Shown: positions 13,101-28,100 of the stretch, one piece after another
Position numbering within the stretch: the first letter of the stretch is position 1
Layout of the letters: each line of letters opens with the position of its first letter
Source of the DNA: Diadema setosum
Lineage: Eukaryota; Echinodermata; Echinoidea; Diadematoida; Diadematidae
Direction: 5' to 3'
Length of the DNA stretch: 64,000 bases
NCBI RefSeq assembly: GCF_964275005.1
Contig: NC_092702.1
Coordinates: 36,852,816-36,916,815 of the forward strand
Made by a program: the position numbers and the translations under genes
Notes under the pieces: model-generated
The model's input: only the letters and a program-made list of their open reading frames with translations
The model's database searches: none
What the model was told of the DNA's origin: nothing

Positions 13101-16100
13101 CTGTGTGGTTGCTCTTCAGGAATCCTATCCTATCCGTGTTGTCAATGCTTTGCAGGTCAGTATACCATGTAGATTGAAATTAGAAAATTACTTCTGTTTG
13201 ATAGGATGCATACTAATCTACATGTCCGAAAATCTGTGGAAAATATAAAATACAGTCGTATGCTTCATATCTGTTCTTTTTTCTCTCTTTCTTTCTTTCT
13301 TTTTTTTTTTTTTTTTTTAGTTTACTCATAATATTGCCACCAAGCATCTTTCTCAGTATCACAAGGGCTATCCGCTGTAATACCTGCACAACCTAGCTGT
13401 TTGTTTGTATGTTAGCAAACTTGGCTGTAATTTAGACAAACCAACTATGTTGAGACAATTGAAAGTCCCACAGGAAGACCCTTGTTATTAGTTATAATAC
13501 AGTACTGAATAGCATTCATTAGCTCCATTCTTTATCTGTTTACAGTCAGGTTACATTTTCCAGTTGGCTAAGAAGTGTGCTTATCACAAACTCTATGAGT
13601 TCACACAGGTACACTTCATAGCTTGTTCATGGAAGAAAGCACTTCCAGAGTATCCCTTCATGTACTACTTGCATACTATGAAAAACAAACAAACAAACAA
13701 ACAAACATATTTTGAGAACATACTGTGAATGTTGTTCAAATCAGCACAACAACATGCAATTTACCTTTAGTTATTTTATGCATAGATAAGTATTGTACCA
13801 GGATGGGTCATTTGAGTTGATATGACAGTGTCGGCAGTTTAATACCATTGTAGGTCACTCTTCAGTGAAGCTTTGTGTGTGGTATCTGCAACTCGTTACT
13901 TGTCATGTGTTTTGTTTTCTGTTTTGTGTTTGCTTGCAGACGTTATGTGCCCTGATCCGAGGTGTGTACAAGAAAGCCATGGTGGACCATGGTTTTGATG
14001 TCATCAACATTTTGATTGGCTTTGACTCATCTGAGCTTGTCATGCAGGTACCATGATTTGACCTTTCACCCTTGAAGAAATACACTTGTAGCTTTTACAT
14101 CTTATATTGCTATTGATGAGATTTTATACACGTATCACACATGATGTGAAACTTTGATGTACCTGGGTACACTTGATATTTCATGATGCCTTTTATCCCT
14201 AACGACACACTACCTCCAGTGCTACATTTGGTGGCATATCTCTACAGCAGTTACAAATGTAACTGATATTGTGGAAGAGATTTATCATCAAGAATCATAC
14301 AATCATTGACTATGCAGCAGCAGTGCTGCAATCAGTAACAACTGTTACATCATTTATACCTTTGCCTGCATAGTGAATGTAATAAATGTATGACATATAA
14401 TGTCATAGAGACAAAGAAAAATGCTGAGTGATGCATTTGTGCTTTGAAGATTATTTCTAGCCAAGGACGTTGGCAACAATCAGTTTTACAGGGTTCTTGA
14501 TGATCATACTGTCAGTGGCAGTTCAGGGGGAGATGACTCTGCAAAGGCAATTGGTATCGCAGTTGTGTTGAGTAGTAAATTGTGAGTTCTCTGTGTGTAT
14601 AGCTCCATTGCTTGTTAAACAACTAATGTTTTGGGCATTTTTTGTGTTTGTATTTTATATAGTTGCTGATAGAGAGACTAAACAACATCCTGACAGGGGA
14701 CCAATCCGTCAGTCTCAAAAACCTCTCCCTCAAAGTGCTCCTCGTCATATCCACAGTGAGTTAATCGTACAATGACTTCAATCTATCTATTCAATTAGTG
14801 TTAGTTACAATAGTTGCAGCTACTGTGATGACATCCTCAATACTTGTCTCAGATTGACTTTTGCTCCACTGCTGCCATGGTTACTGTTAGGGAGAAAAAA
14901 AAATTACAATTATTGCAAAAGCTCATTTATGAACTGGGCTCCACTTTTAATGTGGTATCTTTTCTTTCTAATCGTATCTGGCTACATGCTAAGTTTGCAC
15001 TGTTTATTCAAAACCATCCTGATAGTTGCTATCAAAATAAGAAGCACAGAAAAAATCCAGCAGATACAGACTGTTAAAGTTTATTGTAGCCTTTTCAAGT
15101 CATAGTTTCAGCAAAAACCCTATGGAACAAGACTGAAAGTCTTTGCTAGAAAGTGTAGTGACAATTTGAGTGTTAGTAACAGTCAGCATGTCACATTTCT
15201 GTTGGACTTGCATTTTTCAAGCAATTTCTTAGGAAAAAAAAACAACAACTAAATTTAATGTTTTCCCCTGTTTTATGTTCATATAGGTAGCAGACAATGT
15301 CAGCCAGAACACCCTTTTGGAGTATTTAATGATGAATAGTGTCTTTGAGTCCATTGTACAGGTAAGAGTAGAAGTCAACAGCTAATCATTTCTAAAAGTA
15401 TGGTCACCGTTAGGTACATAGCACCACATGGATACTGTCAGTTAGATCGCTTAAAAAGTTGCTATGGCATTAACAAACTGTTAATATTGTTTAAAGTCTT
15501 TTTTCTTGGGGGGGGCAAATTCTTTCACACTCACACACACATTTCATGCCTTGTATTGTTTGTGTACTTGCAGTGAAACCATTATGTGAAAATGAACATG
15601 TTTGCTTATTGTTTTCAAGTAGGTTGAAAGTGGCAATGACTATCAAAAGATAATTGCTTGTACTTTCGTAGTGCGAACAAACCTTGCCTTTTTTTTTTTA
15701 TTCAAGTGAAGACCAGAATTTGTCAGTTGTAGAGATTTTTAAGGCATTCGTTTGCAGTTAAGGTTCTGTTATAATGTTTGTTTCATTTGGTTTGTATGAT
15801 TTCCCTTGGCATACTTCTATATCAAATGTTCACTTCGGTTTAAAGTCCAAATAATGATACTCGGCTTTCATGTTTCAGATCTTGGCCAATCCAGTTGCGA
15901 GGTATCACCATGGTTACGAGGCCCTGCTTCTACTCACACTACTCGTCAATTACAGGAAATATGAGGTAGTTTCAAATCATCAAAATACCACTCTTTAGCC
16001 AAGTATCTCCTCTATTTTTAGCATTGACCTTGACTAGCATTGCTGATAGACAGCAAGCCTTGTTTGTGTTAAAAGTGCATTCAACTTTTAATCTTCACTT

Positions 16101-19100
16101 TCTTGATTTTTTTTTTATTTATACCAGACTAATTTATCAAATTTTTTTTTTCTTGGTCAACAGATGCAAAAAGTGCATTCAACTTGTAATCTTCAGTTTT
16201 CCTTGTATTTTTTTTAATGCCAGACTTATTTAAGCTATGATACATGTTTGCGTCAATAGATTGATGGGTAAAAAGTGACACTATGGGAAGAAAGAATACT
16301 TTTGGGGATTGCATTGTAATCTGCAATGATTGGGAGTATCCCTAGGTTCAGAATGGCTTGTAAGATATTACTTGCTGTGACTGCATGATTACTCTAAGTA
16401 CTTTGCAAACAAATATTGAGCATTGATCATGAATTTCTTTCTTTGCACACAGTCTGCCAATCCATACATAGTGAAGCTGTCGATTCTGGATGATGAGCTA
16501 GCTTTGAATGTAAGTAATAGCATTTACCTACCATGTAATTGTCAATGTTACAATAACCCCACAGAGCACTTTTTGCAATGCATGTCAATTTATTTAATAG
16601 TCCTTTTTTCCTCTTGAATTCCTTGTGAAAGGAAAAGTGTGAAAGGAAATAAACAATCTAAAGCTGAGACATTAGAACACTAGCAATGGTATTCTTTAAA
16701 CTTTCCTCTATTGTGGTTGGAGTGCTGGCATTTTCTATAGATTTTTAATGCTGTAATTATTCTGGAGCAAGAATTCATCCTTTATCTTGTTTTCACCTTC
16801 TATGTTTCAGTGTTTTGGTAGTCTCCTTTGTCTCACTCTTCTTACATCAAACATTATTAATCAGAGTCTGTTTTGTAACTGGCTTCTTCATCCTCATATC
16901 TTGTCATTATTGTTATCCTCTTCATCACTACCATCTTTGTTGGCATCGTTAACCCATTGAGGAGGAGTCTCGAGTATACTCAGGCAAGCCAAGCGTCTAT
17001 GGGAAATGCATGTTGTAGCAAAATCAGACCATCCTCAATGGGTTAACAATGTCTTCATTCCTCATGTCCTTGTCTTTTGTCATCTTGTTCATAGTCTTCA
17101 GTGTGAGTGTACTCTTTTCCATCTCATTTTGCTATTATCATTTCAACATTTTTCTCTCATTACTGGCTTCCCGATTGTCATCATCATCATCTTTTTGTTT
17201 GGTTCTCTCCTTTGATAGGGATTGGGACATGTAATATCAAACATCCTGGGAGATTTCAACAAGTGAGTATTGGTGCATGACAGTAGTAAGCAAAGATACT
17301 TTTTTTTTTTTTTTAATCCTCTCTGCCTTTTGGAAAGCCTCTAGAAGTCTATCTTGCTGGTTCTATAGCAGACCATGCAATTACACAGCAGATTCTGACA
17401 GTAGCCATGACAATTCATTAATAATGAAGACATATATAAGGGTAACTACAAAGTTGTAAGAATGTTCACACTAAGCTTATTGCTTGTTCATAGAATCAAT
17501 CAGTCCAGTATTGAAATACTGCCTCTTTTTTGTTTCCACTAGACTATACACAATGGAGCTCAACCAAACTTGCACAATTCTACCACATTTACACATGTTA
17601 TATTCTACCAGGGTCGGATCGAGGAATTCCGTAAAAGGGGACACAAAAAATATTTCTGGTGCCACTTTGGGTTTCATTGGCTGACAAGCAGGGGAAAAAA
17701 AGGCTCCCTTGCAATTTTTTCCAACTTCTGGGTTTCATCGGCTGACAAGCAAAAAAAAAAAAAAAAAAAAGGCTTCAGCGCAATTACCTCTTGCCACTAC
17801 AATCATTTTTTTTTCTGTTTATTCATTTTGTTTCAAGAAAAATTAATACATCATTCATGAGCTTTTTACTAGAAATGCAGATGGTGCAAAAAGGAAGTTT
17901 TGATGTAGTATCTTGTGAGTGAATATTCTAAAGGGCTCAAGCTTGTAGGTTTTCACAGCATCTGTATTGTTCAGACGTGATGGTTTGTATGATTTGTTGA
18001 CATGTTTCAGAAATAGTGAATTGTGCTCTGACATCTGACATGGTGCTGCTTTGTGGATTGTGTTGCAGGAGATACAAGGCTAAGCAAGAAGAGGAGCAAG
18101 GGAGTGGTTGGTTCTCGTCCATTACATCCATGGTGAGATATGATGAGGCAGATAGGTCTCACATACTTCACACATCTAGGATTTACTTTCCCTTATTAAC
18201 CCATTGAGGACGAGTCCCGCGTCTACTCGGGCAAGTGTCAATTGAAATTTAGAAAAACAAATTTCGACGTCTTTATGTCAGATTTTGATTGTGTGTGTGT
18301 GAATATTCCAAGAGTTGAGACCTTCAGTGCAATAATGTGACAGTAATGGGAAACTTTTGCAACAGATGATAGTAGAAAAGGAACACACAGTATGTCATCT
18401 GGATGCATATTGTATGGGCATGGAAATCTGAGTTTATTGTAACTAACTTGGAAATATATCCTGTGGATCTTTCTGGGCGTGCATCAGATTGCATATGTAC
18501 CAATGCGTAACAATGAGCTGCTGGCACATCTCATGTAACTATCACATGATATGCAAGTCATCATTTGTTCTGAACCAGAAGGATCAATGTAATATGAGTC
18601 CTATGTGATATAAATTTAAACATAAAATTGTGAGCACGGTTAGTAAAATGACTACTTACCGATTTTTGTTCATGGATTAGCATTGATTGCTTTTGATTGT
18701 CTTGTCAATTATAGAATTATACAATATTGTAATTTGGTATAGGTGTTTTAACTCTATTAAATGCCATGAATGGCTAAAAATGTAACTTAAGCTCATGTTT
18801 TACAAGGAGACAGAGAAAAATGAATATTCATAACATATGCAAATTACCTCTGATTTTCTGATGCCTTCATAGCTATTATGGGATGTATTTAAATACTCTG
18901 TTTGTGATTTGAAACACATTCAGATATTCATCTACTGCCTGGCATGGCTTACTCACACATATGAACAATACAACATAACTTTCCCACATTATGAATATCA
19001 ATTAGCTAATTTGCATATTTATGAGGAAGCTCATTCATATGCATTTGAGATTCTGTAAATTGTGTTGGAGCCAGATTTTTTTTTTTTTTCTGTTTTTGCA

Positions 19101-22100
19101 TGCTTCCTGTGCTTGTCTTTTCATTTGTTTTCCTTGCCAACTAACATCAAAAAGAGTCTTAATGATTTGCTGCTTGTTTATTGTAAATTAATGGAAAGAA
19201 ATTGCTTTAAGTACAAGAGAAATCATTGAAATATCAGAGTTTTGAATTTACTAAAATCATTTTTTTTTTTTGTTCTGACTACCTTGAAGATGGAAGAAAC
19301 AAGACAGGCTACCTACAACTATTATTTTTGCTGCATGTGCTGCAAAGGGTTAACATCATTGCATTTCTCACAGCAGAATTACTTTTGCAATATAATGTGC
19401 ACAGAAACACTTGAATTTTCCTAGGGTTGGTGGGCTTAGGAATAAAAATATCTAGAAATTTAAACAAAAAAAGAAGAAAATTGTCTTTATACGTTTTTGT
19501 GGTTCATCAGTTCTGATAAACAAACAGCAGATTCACATTGATGGGATGTTTATTGATTTGAATGTGTTAATTTTCCAGTATATCACAGGTTAGAACATGG
19601 CAGTGATTTTGTTCATGATCCTCTTCACACTAAATGTGTTGCAATTTCTGTATTTGCTTTATTTTGTTTTGTTTCCAAAGGTTGGAAACATGTTTGTTTC
19701 AGATGAGACAGAGTCGACAAGAGCTACACTGTGAGTATCCAAAGAGGGAGTGGTAAGATTCGATGACTTAAAGGGAATTGTCTCAAATAATGTTTGGTGG
19801 AAATCAAAACTCATCTCTCAAGTTACAATTGATTTCAAAATGTAGATGAATCAGTGAAAATTTGAATAAGATAGGGAATGAATAAAAAGATGCAGCCTCT
19901 TTGACATACAATAGTAACCATTTGGGGACACTTGTCAATTTGGGTATAAGTTTGGATAACATTATATTAGAGTATATTAGGAGTATATCATCTCAACCAG
20001 AAGAAAAGGGCAAAAAGGAAAAAAAAAGTACAAAATATATTGAAAGTTGTTCTCAACACATCACAGATTTGACTGCTACCTCTAATGATTCATTGCTGTG
20101 CCCAGTTCTGTTTGAAGTTCATCTGATTCATCGTAAGTTCTGTATATTGCACTCCATTATTTACAGGGTGTCTGTTGCACAGACATTACTTTGCCTGAGT
20201 TTGCATAAAGTTGCTGTGGAAACCCTTCCATGCTTAACAACAGGACTTTTGTTTTCAGCTGCTGTTTTGTGAAAAGTAGGGCGGTGAGTTGGCTCAGTCG
20301 GTAGCACGTCTGCCTCACGATCACGCGGCCCGGGTTCGAACCCGAGTCTGGACTGAGCAATGTTGTGTGTAAACATACCGTCCCCTCTAGCAAGAGGCAA
20401 AACACTCTGTCCCTCGGATAGGACATAAAATGGAGGTCCCGTGTATGAGAGAGTCACAGCTCATGCACGTAAAAGATCCCGCTTCATTCATTCATCGCAA
20501 AGAGCAGAGTGTTTAACCCGGTGAAGTGGTCCCACCTCACATCCAACTGGACCCCATGGAAGACCAGCTTAGCATAGCTGAATATGGGCTATCCAGCCAT
20601 CTTCTCGGATGGAAATGAACAAATAAACAAACAAACAAAAGTAACTGATGGCAGATCATGAGAGTCTTCATCTGCCTAAAGTTGTCTTAAACCAGTCAAA
20701 CAAATTAGCCATCCACAACTGTACTAGCTACTCAGTAACTGTCAGTCTGTAGGGATAGGATGACAATTTGAACTGTTGACATAGCTTGATGTTGTGTATG
20801 ATGTAGTGTGATAGGTAAACTCTTCATGGTTGTCATATTTTCTTGCTGTGTACAGAAGAGATCCCAACAACGCAAACTTGCTTGCACTCTATGAAGCCGT
20901 CCATCTCAACAGAAACTTCATCACAGTACTCTCACATGTAAGTTCCCCCACTGTTTGGATGGAGTCATCACATCAAAAGCTCTTTATTCACGTCAGGTTC
21001 TTTCTTCTATCCACTGCCTATGATCTTTTAGATCATAGGCAGCATGTTGCTGCAGGAAACAATGAACCAGAGATAGAATGGATGATACATTATAAACCAT
21101 CATCAAATAATTGTTTGATACTATTATATTCTGAAAAGTTACCACAACTGTGATATTTTGTGTGTTATCACTTGGACATACGTTGGATGTTTTGTGCTCA
21201 TGCTACCTCTATTGATGGTTGAGACAAATAGATGTACTCTTTCTCATATTTTTTCAAACAACACACTGTTAGAAGTGAAACAAAATTCGTAAATGAGCTT
21301 TACTGTCTTGTTGGAGAGAATAATTGTCATGCCTTCACAATCTGCAGTCCTTTACAAGTCATATTTCTCCAGTGTCATGATTTCATCTCAAAAGTCTTCT
21401 TTTTTTTTTAACATTCTATTCCATCTGTTTGCAGAATCACACAGATACAACAGGCAGCCCTCCCTCAACACCAACCACCCCTCCAGCACCAGCGGTTCCA
21501 AGTGTAGTTAACAGTAAATTTAATTTTCTTCACTCTTGCAATTTGTGTTAGGTTTTAACCTTTATTGTTTATTATAGTACCAAGGTGCTAGTCCTCCAGT
21601 GCCAATTTTATTTGAAGACTTCAAATAGATTAGAACAGTTAATTCCACTAAAGGACTTCCTATCAGGCCAAAAAATGGTGATACTGGAAGATTCCCTTAA
21701 TAGTGAAACTACTCATGGGTGTAGTACAACCCCTCCCCCCCCCAAAAAAAAAAAAAAAAAAAATCAATGGGACGTACAAAAATTACTACAATTCGCAGTA
21801 TCCCCAATGCGCAGCTCGGGAAAGATATAGCCTGAGAATGCCATTAGCTCGTTTGACAGAATTCATTCAATTCGTTTTAGAGGTGTAAATGAATGGAATT
21901 CAATTTGTCCAGATCTCAAGTCCAGCACTACACTTTCTCGCTTCAAAACATTATTCAAACAACATACTTTTAAGAAACTGTTATCAATGTCTGAGTAGAC
22001 TGCTTGCTATCAAATTTCTTCTACTGTTTACTTCTTTGATCCTAACATTGCTTCTGAATGAGTGTGTTGGGTGTGCGCTGTGAGTGTGATAAGAATGTGG

Positions 22101-25100
22101 TGTGTGTGTGTGTGCATAGTGTAGGGCTAATAAGTTTTTTTTGTGTATTTTTTTTTTTCATTTTCATTTTTGCACAATATGCTATTTAGCAACTGTATTT
22201 TGTATAATCTTGTTTTGGGCCCCAACAACAAGCACCAGATGCTTCAAAGGGGTCCCGGCATTAATTTCCATGATATGTGCATATATGTTTATACACATTG
22301 CTTTTGTTTTTATTGTGTACATAATGTACTTTTGATTTATTTTGTGCCGAATGAATTGAATTGAATTGAATGCTAAAGAGCTCTGTCACAGATGCACTGT
22401 GAGATTCCTCAGTGCCCTTTTTCGCTTCCGGTTGTCTCATGCGAGTCGCATTTCCCATACGATTCAATGGAGTTATTTGTCTGCTTTTCTGTTGTTACCC
22501 CTTTTTTTCTTGGCTATAATTCAGCTAAAAATAGTTAAAAAGTGTCTTTGCGGTCACTAGAGTCATGGGGGCGCTGTGGCATAGTGGATAAGACTCCCGA
22601 CTCCCGATCGGAGGACCCGAGTTCGAATCCCGCCCAGTGCTTACGTCCTTGGACAAGATGTTTTTACCCACTGTGTCCCTCTCGACCCAGGTGTATAAAT
22701 GTGTACCTGGCAACGCTAGGGTAATAATAATAGCAGGGCCCTCTAGTAGAGCAGTGGCAACACTGAAGAGGCTACCCTGGGTAAATAAGACCTTATTATT
22801 ATTATTATTATGGTTCACTACTGCAAGGCTTCAATGTGCATTTGCTCATCGTTTGTCTATTTTTTCCAGATCTGCAGACCCCAGTCCCAGCAGTGGGTGG
22901 TAACACATCAGGCTCCACCAACATCCTGGTCACCTTCCTTAGCTACTGCTCCATCATCATGCAGGATCTCAAAGGTATCTTTAATTTCATTGTCATCGAA
23001 ATGGCGGTTTTCAATGAATTTGTGTGTGCAATGTCTGGGTTTTACAAGAAGTGCTAAATGAATGTTTGTCCCTGTTTTTTTTTCTCAAAAAAACATCTCT
23101 TGTGGTTTTCATCAACTAAAAAAAGAGACCATGAAAGACAATAAAAAACAAGGAAATGCATAAATCAACATGAAAATACATTGAATTAATAGAAAAATAG
23201 AATATGTGAGAAATTAATTTTCATACTGCAATTTTTTCACCTAAAGTTGTTAATAATACTACAAAGAATATTTAATGAAATCTGTATTGGTCTCGATGGT
23301 GGTAGAATGTTGGGTGGTAGAAGGTTTAATGGTGCACCACATAATCTTTCTTGACTTTGTATGTGGCCCTGAAAAGGGCCTACCAACTCCTGGCGTTTAG
23401 GCAAGCATGTTCTTGCTGTTTTCAAGGGAATGAAAATGGCATGAACATGCTTGCTGAAATGTCGGAATGGGTAAGCCCTTTTCAGGACCACATACATACC
23501 CAAGAAAAGAATGCGTAGTGTACTCTTAGCCTTCTACCTCCCAAGAATATGTTAAGAAAAAATTAGGCCATTTGAAGCTTTATTCAGGGATTTAGAGCTT
23601 AAGATCTGATGCACAAAAAATATGCGTAAATTAGCACGATATAGAGAAAATGGCCATGTTTTGGGAAAATTCTTGGAGATTACATGTACGTGATGGGCAA
23701 CATGTGTGCGATTTTTGCCACAATCATGCAATTGACGGCTGTGTACAATTTCAAAATAGCCCAATTTCACAAAAAAAAAAAAAAAAATGCTTCGATAACT
23801 TCCAAGATGAATTAACTGTCTATATGCTACTTCAGGGTCTTAAAATACAACATCTTAGCTATATTGTGTAGAAAACCACATTCAATTTGACCAAGTGATG
23901 ACAGAGAAATGGGGATTTTTGTAAAGCATGTCATGGGTCTGATTCTTCCAAGTTTATCACATGGATGTTCTTGGAACTGCATAGTGTGTGAACACAAAGG
24001 ACAGAATTTGGAGGGAAGGGATTCCTGACATGCTCTACAAAACTCCTTATTTCTTTTTGACCACTGAAGCAAATCGGATGGGGTTTTCTGTAAGATGTGG
24101 GTAATAAATTATAGTTTCATACCCTGAAATTGTATTTGGATTGATTCACTATTTTTAAAGATATCATTGCAAAGGGTCCCATTGTAATTTTTGGGGGGAC
24201 ATACGGTATATAGGTTTAGAGCAAAGCATTTGACAGATCCATGATGCCATAAAGAAGTGTATTTCCTCTTGATATCCACAGATGAGGAGAGATTGAACAA
24301 CACCAAGCTGTGTCTCATTATTCTGTCATGTATAGCTGAGGTGAGTGAATATTTTCAGTCACAGTTTGTAGTATCAAACACAGTGTTAGAAAGTTCCAAG
24401 TCCACATCTCCATTCTCATCAACAGCCTGTCACAGACCAAAAGACTAGTTACTAGGAGACTAGTGACTGGAAGACTAGTGACTAGAAATGTTTTTTTACC
24501 GATATATAAGAATTGTTTTTCTATCTAATGTGACACATCTCACATGAAATAGGATTTGCTGAAGTCTTTAACTTGCCAATTACTTTCAATGAAATATCTA
24601 AAGTCTTATTTAACCCATTGCCTTTTGATAAGTTCAGTAATCAGAGATGTGTGGAACTGTGCTGTATTGTTCTTATTTGTGTTTTTACATGTTTGTGCTA
24701 TTAAAAGAGGGAAAATGATGGAGTAAGTGTTGGTTTCTTCTAGTTTGACATTTTTGTCAGTGTCATTTTGCTGATCTGTGTCATTGAATTCTATGTCACG
24801 TTTGACAATAAACAATGGCTGACGATCATTGATTCACACAAAATTGAAAGTTTGTATCATCCACCTTCTATGTGCAGGACCAGTATGCCTACTCATTTCT
24901 TCACGATGCCAACCTGACTTTCAGAGTTCCACTTCATCAAGCAGTGAGTGTGCATAGATCTATACTGCTTAACTATCAACATTACTTTAAAAAGAATTTG
25001 ACTGCAGTGATTACATCCAACTGTAGATCCTTGCCTGCAATTGAGTGGAATGCAGGTTATTTGCCTAATATTTGTAGTAATTGTCTTCTGACGATAATTG

Positions 25101-28100
25101 CCCTGGGCCCATTTTATCAAAAGATATAATAAATTGTAAATTTACCTTACCACACGGGCTGCCATAGACTTATGATAGAAATCAACTATATAATCAGTTA
25201 TAACTTCATCAAACAGGGCCCTGATATGCTTTCTGACATGTATTGTCACTTGTGATACATTTTATGTACGAACAGGTCTATTGTGAATAATGCACCACTT
25301 CATGTGCGATTGTATGATTGAAGTGCACAAACTTTGCACATTAGAAGTTAAATGACATGAATTTTCCATGATTGTAACTCATCTTCCTGTCTTCTACCAG
25401 CCAATGAGGCACCGAAAGCAGCCAGCAGAGAAGGATCTTCCAGCCAGGCCACTAGCTTGTGCATTATTAGGTGAGATCCTCTGTCCTGTCTACCAGATGC
25501 ACATGTTGAGTGCTGGTATCATTCAATTCACCGCTTGCTGAACTTTTTATGTGCCCAGACACAATTAGTTGTAGCTTGCTGTGCTGTTTCATTAGCATTC
25601 AGATAATTCCTCCAAGGCCATGGTTGCACAACAGGGATAAAAGGGGATTAGGTAATCTTCATTCATAGGCAGTTAGTTTATAAACATCTGTGCCATTAGG
25701 AAAAAAGAAGCAAAAGCAAAAGCAAAAATACTCCAGCAGACATTCCAATCAGTGAACAAAGCTCCGAAAGGACTTATTCTATTATAAATGCCCTTGAGAC
25801 CCTTAGCTATACCTTGCCAAGCTTTGCCTTTTTCTTCTTGTATGGCACAATGTGCCTGTTTGAAACTGTTCATTCATTCCTTCATTCATTCATGGTATTT
25901 TGCAAAATGTAAAACAGTACAAGTCATAACAGAGAAGTAAATATATAACATCAAGGGCCAGGACTCCTGAGAAGCAACATGTGCTTCTTGTTGGAGCACT
26001 TGTTGATGAAAAAAATATATATATATTCTCAGTGTATTCAACATTACTTCAGTATAGATGGAGACTACACTCTCATTAATATACTAGATATTTAACTTCA
26101 TTTAGCTTTTGATTTCTTCCAAATGCAGTTTACCAGGAAATAACACAGTCAGTCTTATATGCAGCATTTAGCCACTGAGTGAGATGAGTAGGACGCTGTG
26201 GTGTTAGTTTTGAGTGACATGATTTTTCATGCTTCTAACCACTCCCAGATTTGATGGTGGAGTTCATCTTGAGTCACATGATGCGAAATCTTCCACAAGA
26301 GTTGTACCTGTAAGTATTAAGGTTATTATTATAATCACCAACCCTCCCCCTTAAAAGAATAGAAATGAGAAGCAGTGTGTCATAACGAAGAAGTGTATAG
26401 TATTTTCCTGCTGCGTTGATCAGCAAATCAATAATGCCTGACACAAAACATGCAGATTCTTGCGTACACTGCTAGAAGTGATAGAAATGGAGACACTTTG
26501 CAACAGAAATCCAGTTCTCTTTTCTCTGATATTGTGAGATAGTGATATTGTGCTATATCTGTCAGATTGACACTTTTTGCACCCTAAAGGTTTAAAGTAT
26601 TTGGCACTTCTCCTTCTGATGAAGGGTAGTGCCATTGACATCAAGTAAAATGGTTTTAATTTCTGCAGCATTGTTTCCTTTGACTCTGGAATCCTGACTT
26701 GTTGCCATTCAGCTTCAGGTGGGTGATTTACATCCTTGTGATATTAACAGCGTTGCCATCCAGGAATGTATCGGACAGAGAAGAAATTTCTCCTAGTTGA
26801 ACTGTCGACCTTTTCATTTTTCTGACAGGAAATGTTTGGGTGTGATACAGAGGGTCCTGTGCTACCAGAAGAAATGCCGGGTCAGGTTACAGTACTCATG
26901 GAAGAACATCTGGACAGGTAAGAAACTGCAGTGCATATTAACCCATTGAGGATGAGTCCCGAGTATACTCGGGCAGGTGTCTATGGGAAATGCGTGTTGA
27001 AGCAAAATCAGTCCGTCCTCAACGGGTTAAAAATATGTCCACAGCAGCTTAAAGTGGGAAGAATAGTTGATTACTAAAGGTTTAGATCAGAATACTGCCC
27101 ATGGAAGCACAGGATGAATTTCATACACCATTGCCATTGACTGTATACTGCTAGAGTGAGAGAGAACAGAAAATAAATGCTTGGAAGTCATTTCAGGCAT
27201 CATTAATGCTTGATACAGTGTGATTTGTTTGTGGGAGAGATGCTTTCTTTCTTTGAATAGTGTGCTAGCATCTCATTAGATTTTACAAACATGTGCTGAT
27301 GTATTATTACTGTTCACATCCCTGGCAATTTTTTCCTGAATGTTGCTACTGTTTTATGCTGTACCATGCATAACATGACATAACATGCAATAAATTTGCA
27401 ATTTGATTACCAATAACACCCAATATATGACATGCTCATTTTAACATGAAATCAAATCAAATCAAATCAAATTGTTTAACAATGTTTTTGTTGTGCTTGT
27501 TTTCTCCAGCCTTGATCAGCTTGCTCAAATACCTCCTTGCCAGTGAATCCGTCTTGTTACCAGAGAACAATATTTTTGAGCTTGCATGTAAGGTGAGAGC
27601 AACATTATTCATAAAATCCAGGTCCTGGTGACTAGATTATCGTATGACATGGGATGTTATGAAAGAAACAAACTAAACTGCGTAAGTATATGCTCCACTC
27701 TGTTCTCACACAGTATTCTATTTATCATGGAAATGTGGAAACGGACCAGTAAAGCAAATGTTGAGCCAGTTATGAATTCTTAATCATCTAATCTGCATTA
27801 CTCACCTTGTAACTGCCTGCTGATGAAGTACACTCTTCGTACGCAAGCTGATATCTTCCTGCTTTTTCCTTCTCAAAAGAATGTTAGAGAAAACTGATCA
27901 GAATAAAATTATAAACATTTGGCATATCAAAGTTTCTGCAGTGGGTAAAATCCCTGTGAGTCTAAATTACTCGTACAGAGTTTAGCATTGGTCAGTGAAG
28001 TTTATGGTACATGTTTTACCGATATGTAAGTGATTATTGAAAGTATCATTTAGTTTGCCCTGTTCTATTCAACACCTGGTGCCCTTTGACACAGACACAT

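Noticed and set aside
13319-13380. Possible ARMH3 exon after a T-run and AG at 13318-13319
   Set aside because: Contains an in-frame stop before any donor and has no homologous block.
23381-23470. Histone gene remnant between the two stem-loops
   Set aside because: Read in all frames, no H2A, H2B, H3, H4 or H1 C-terminus is recognisable; only the 3' signals are present.
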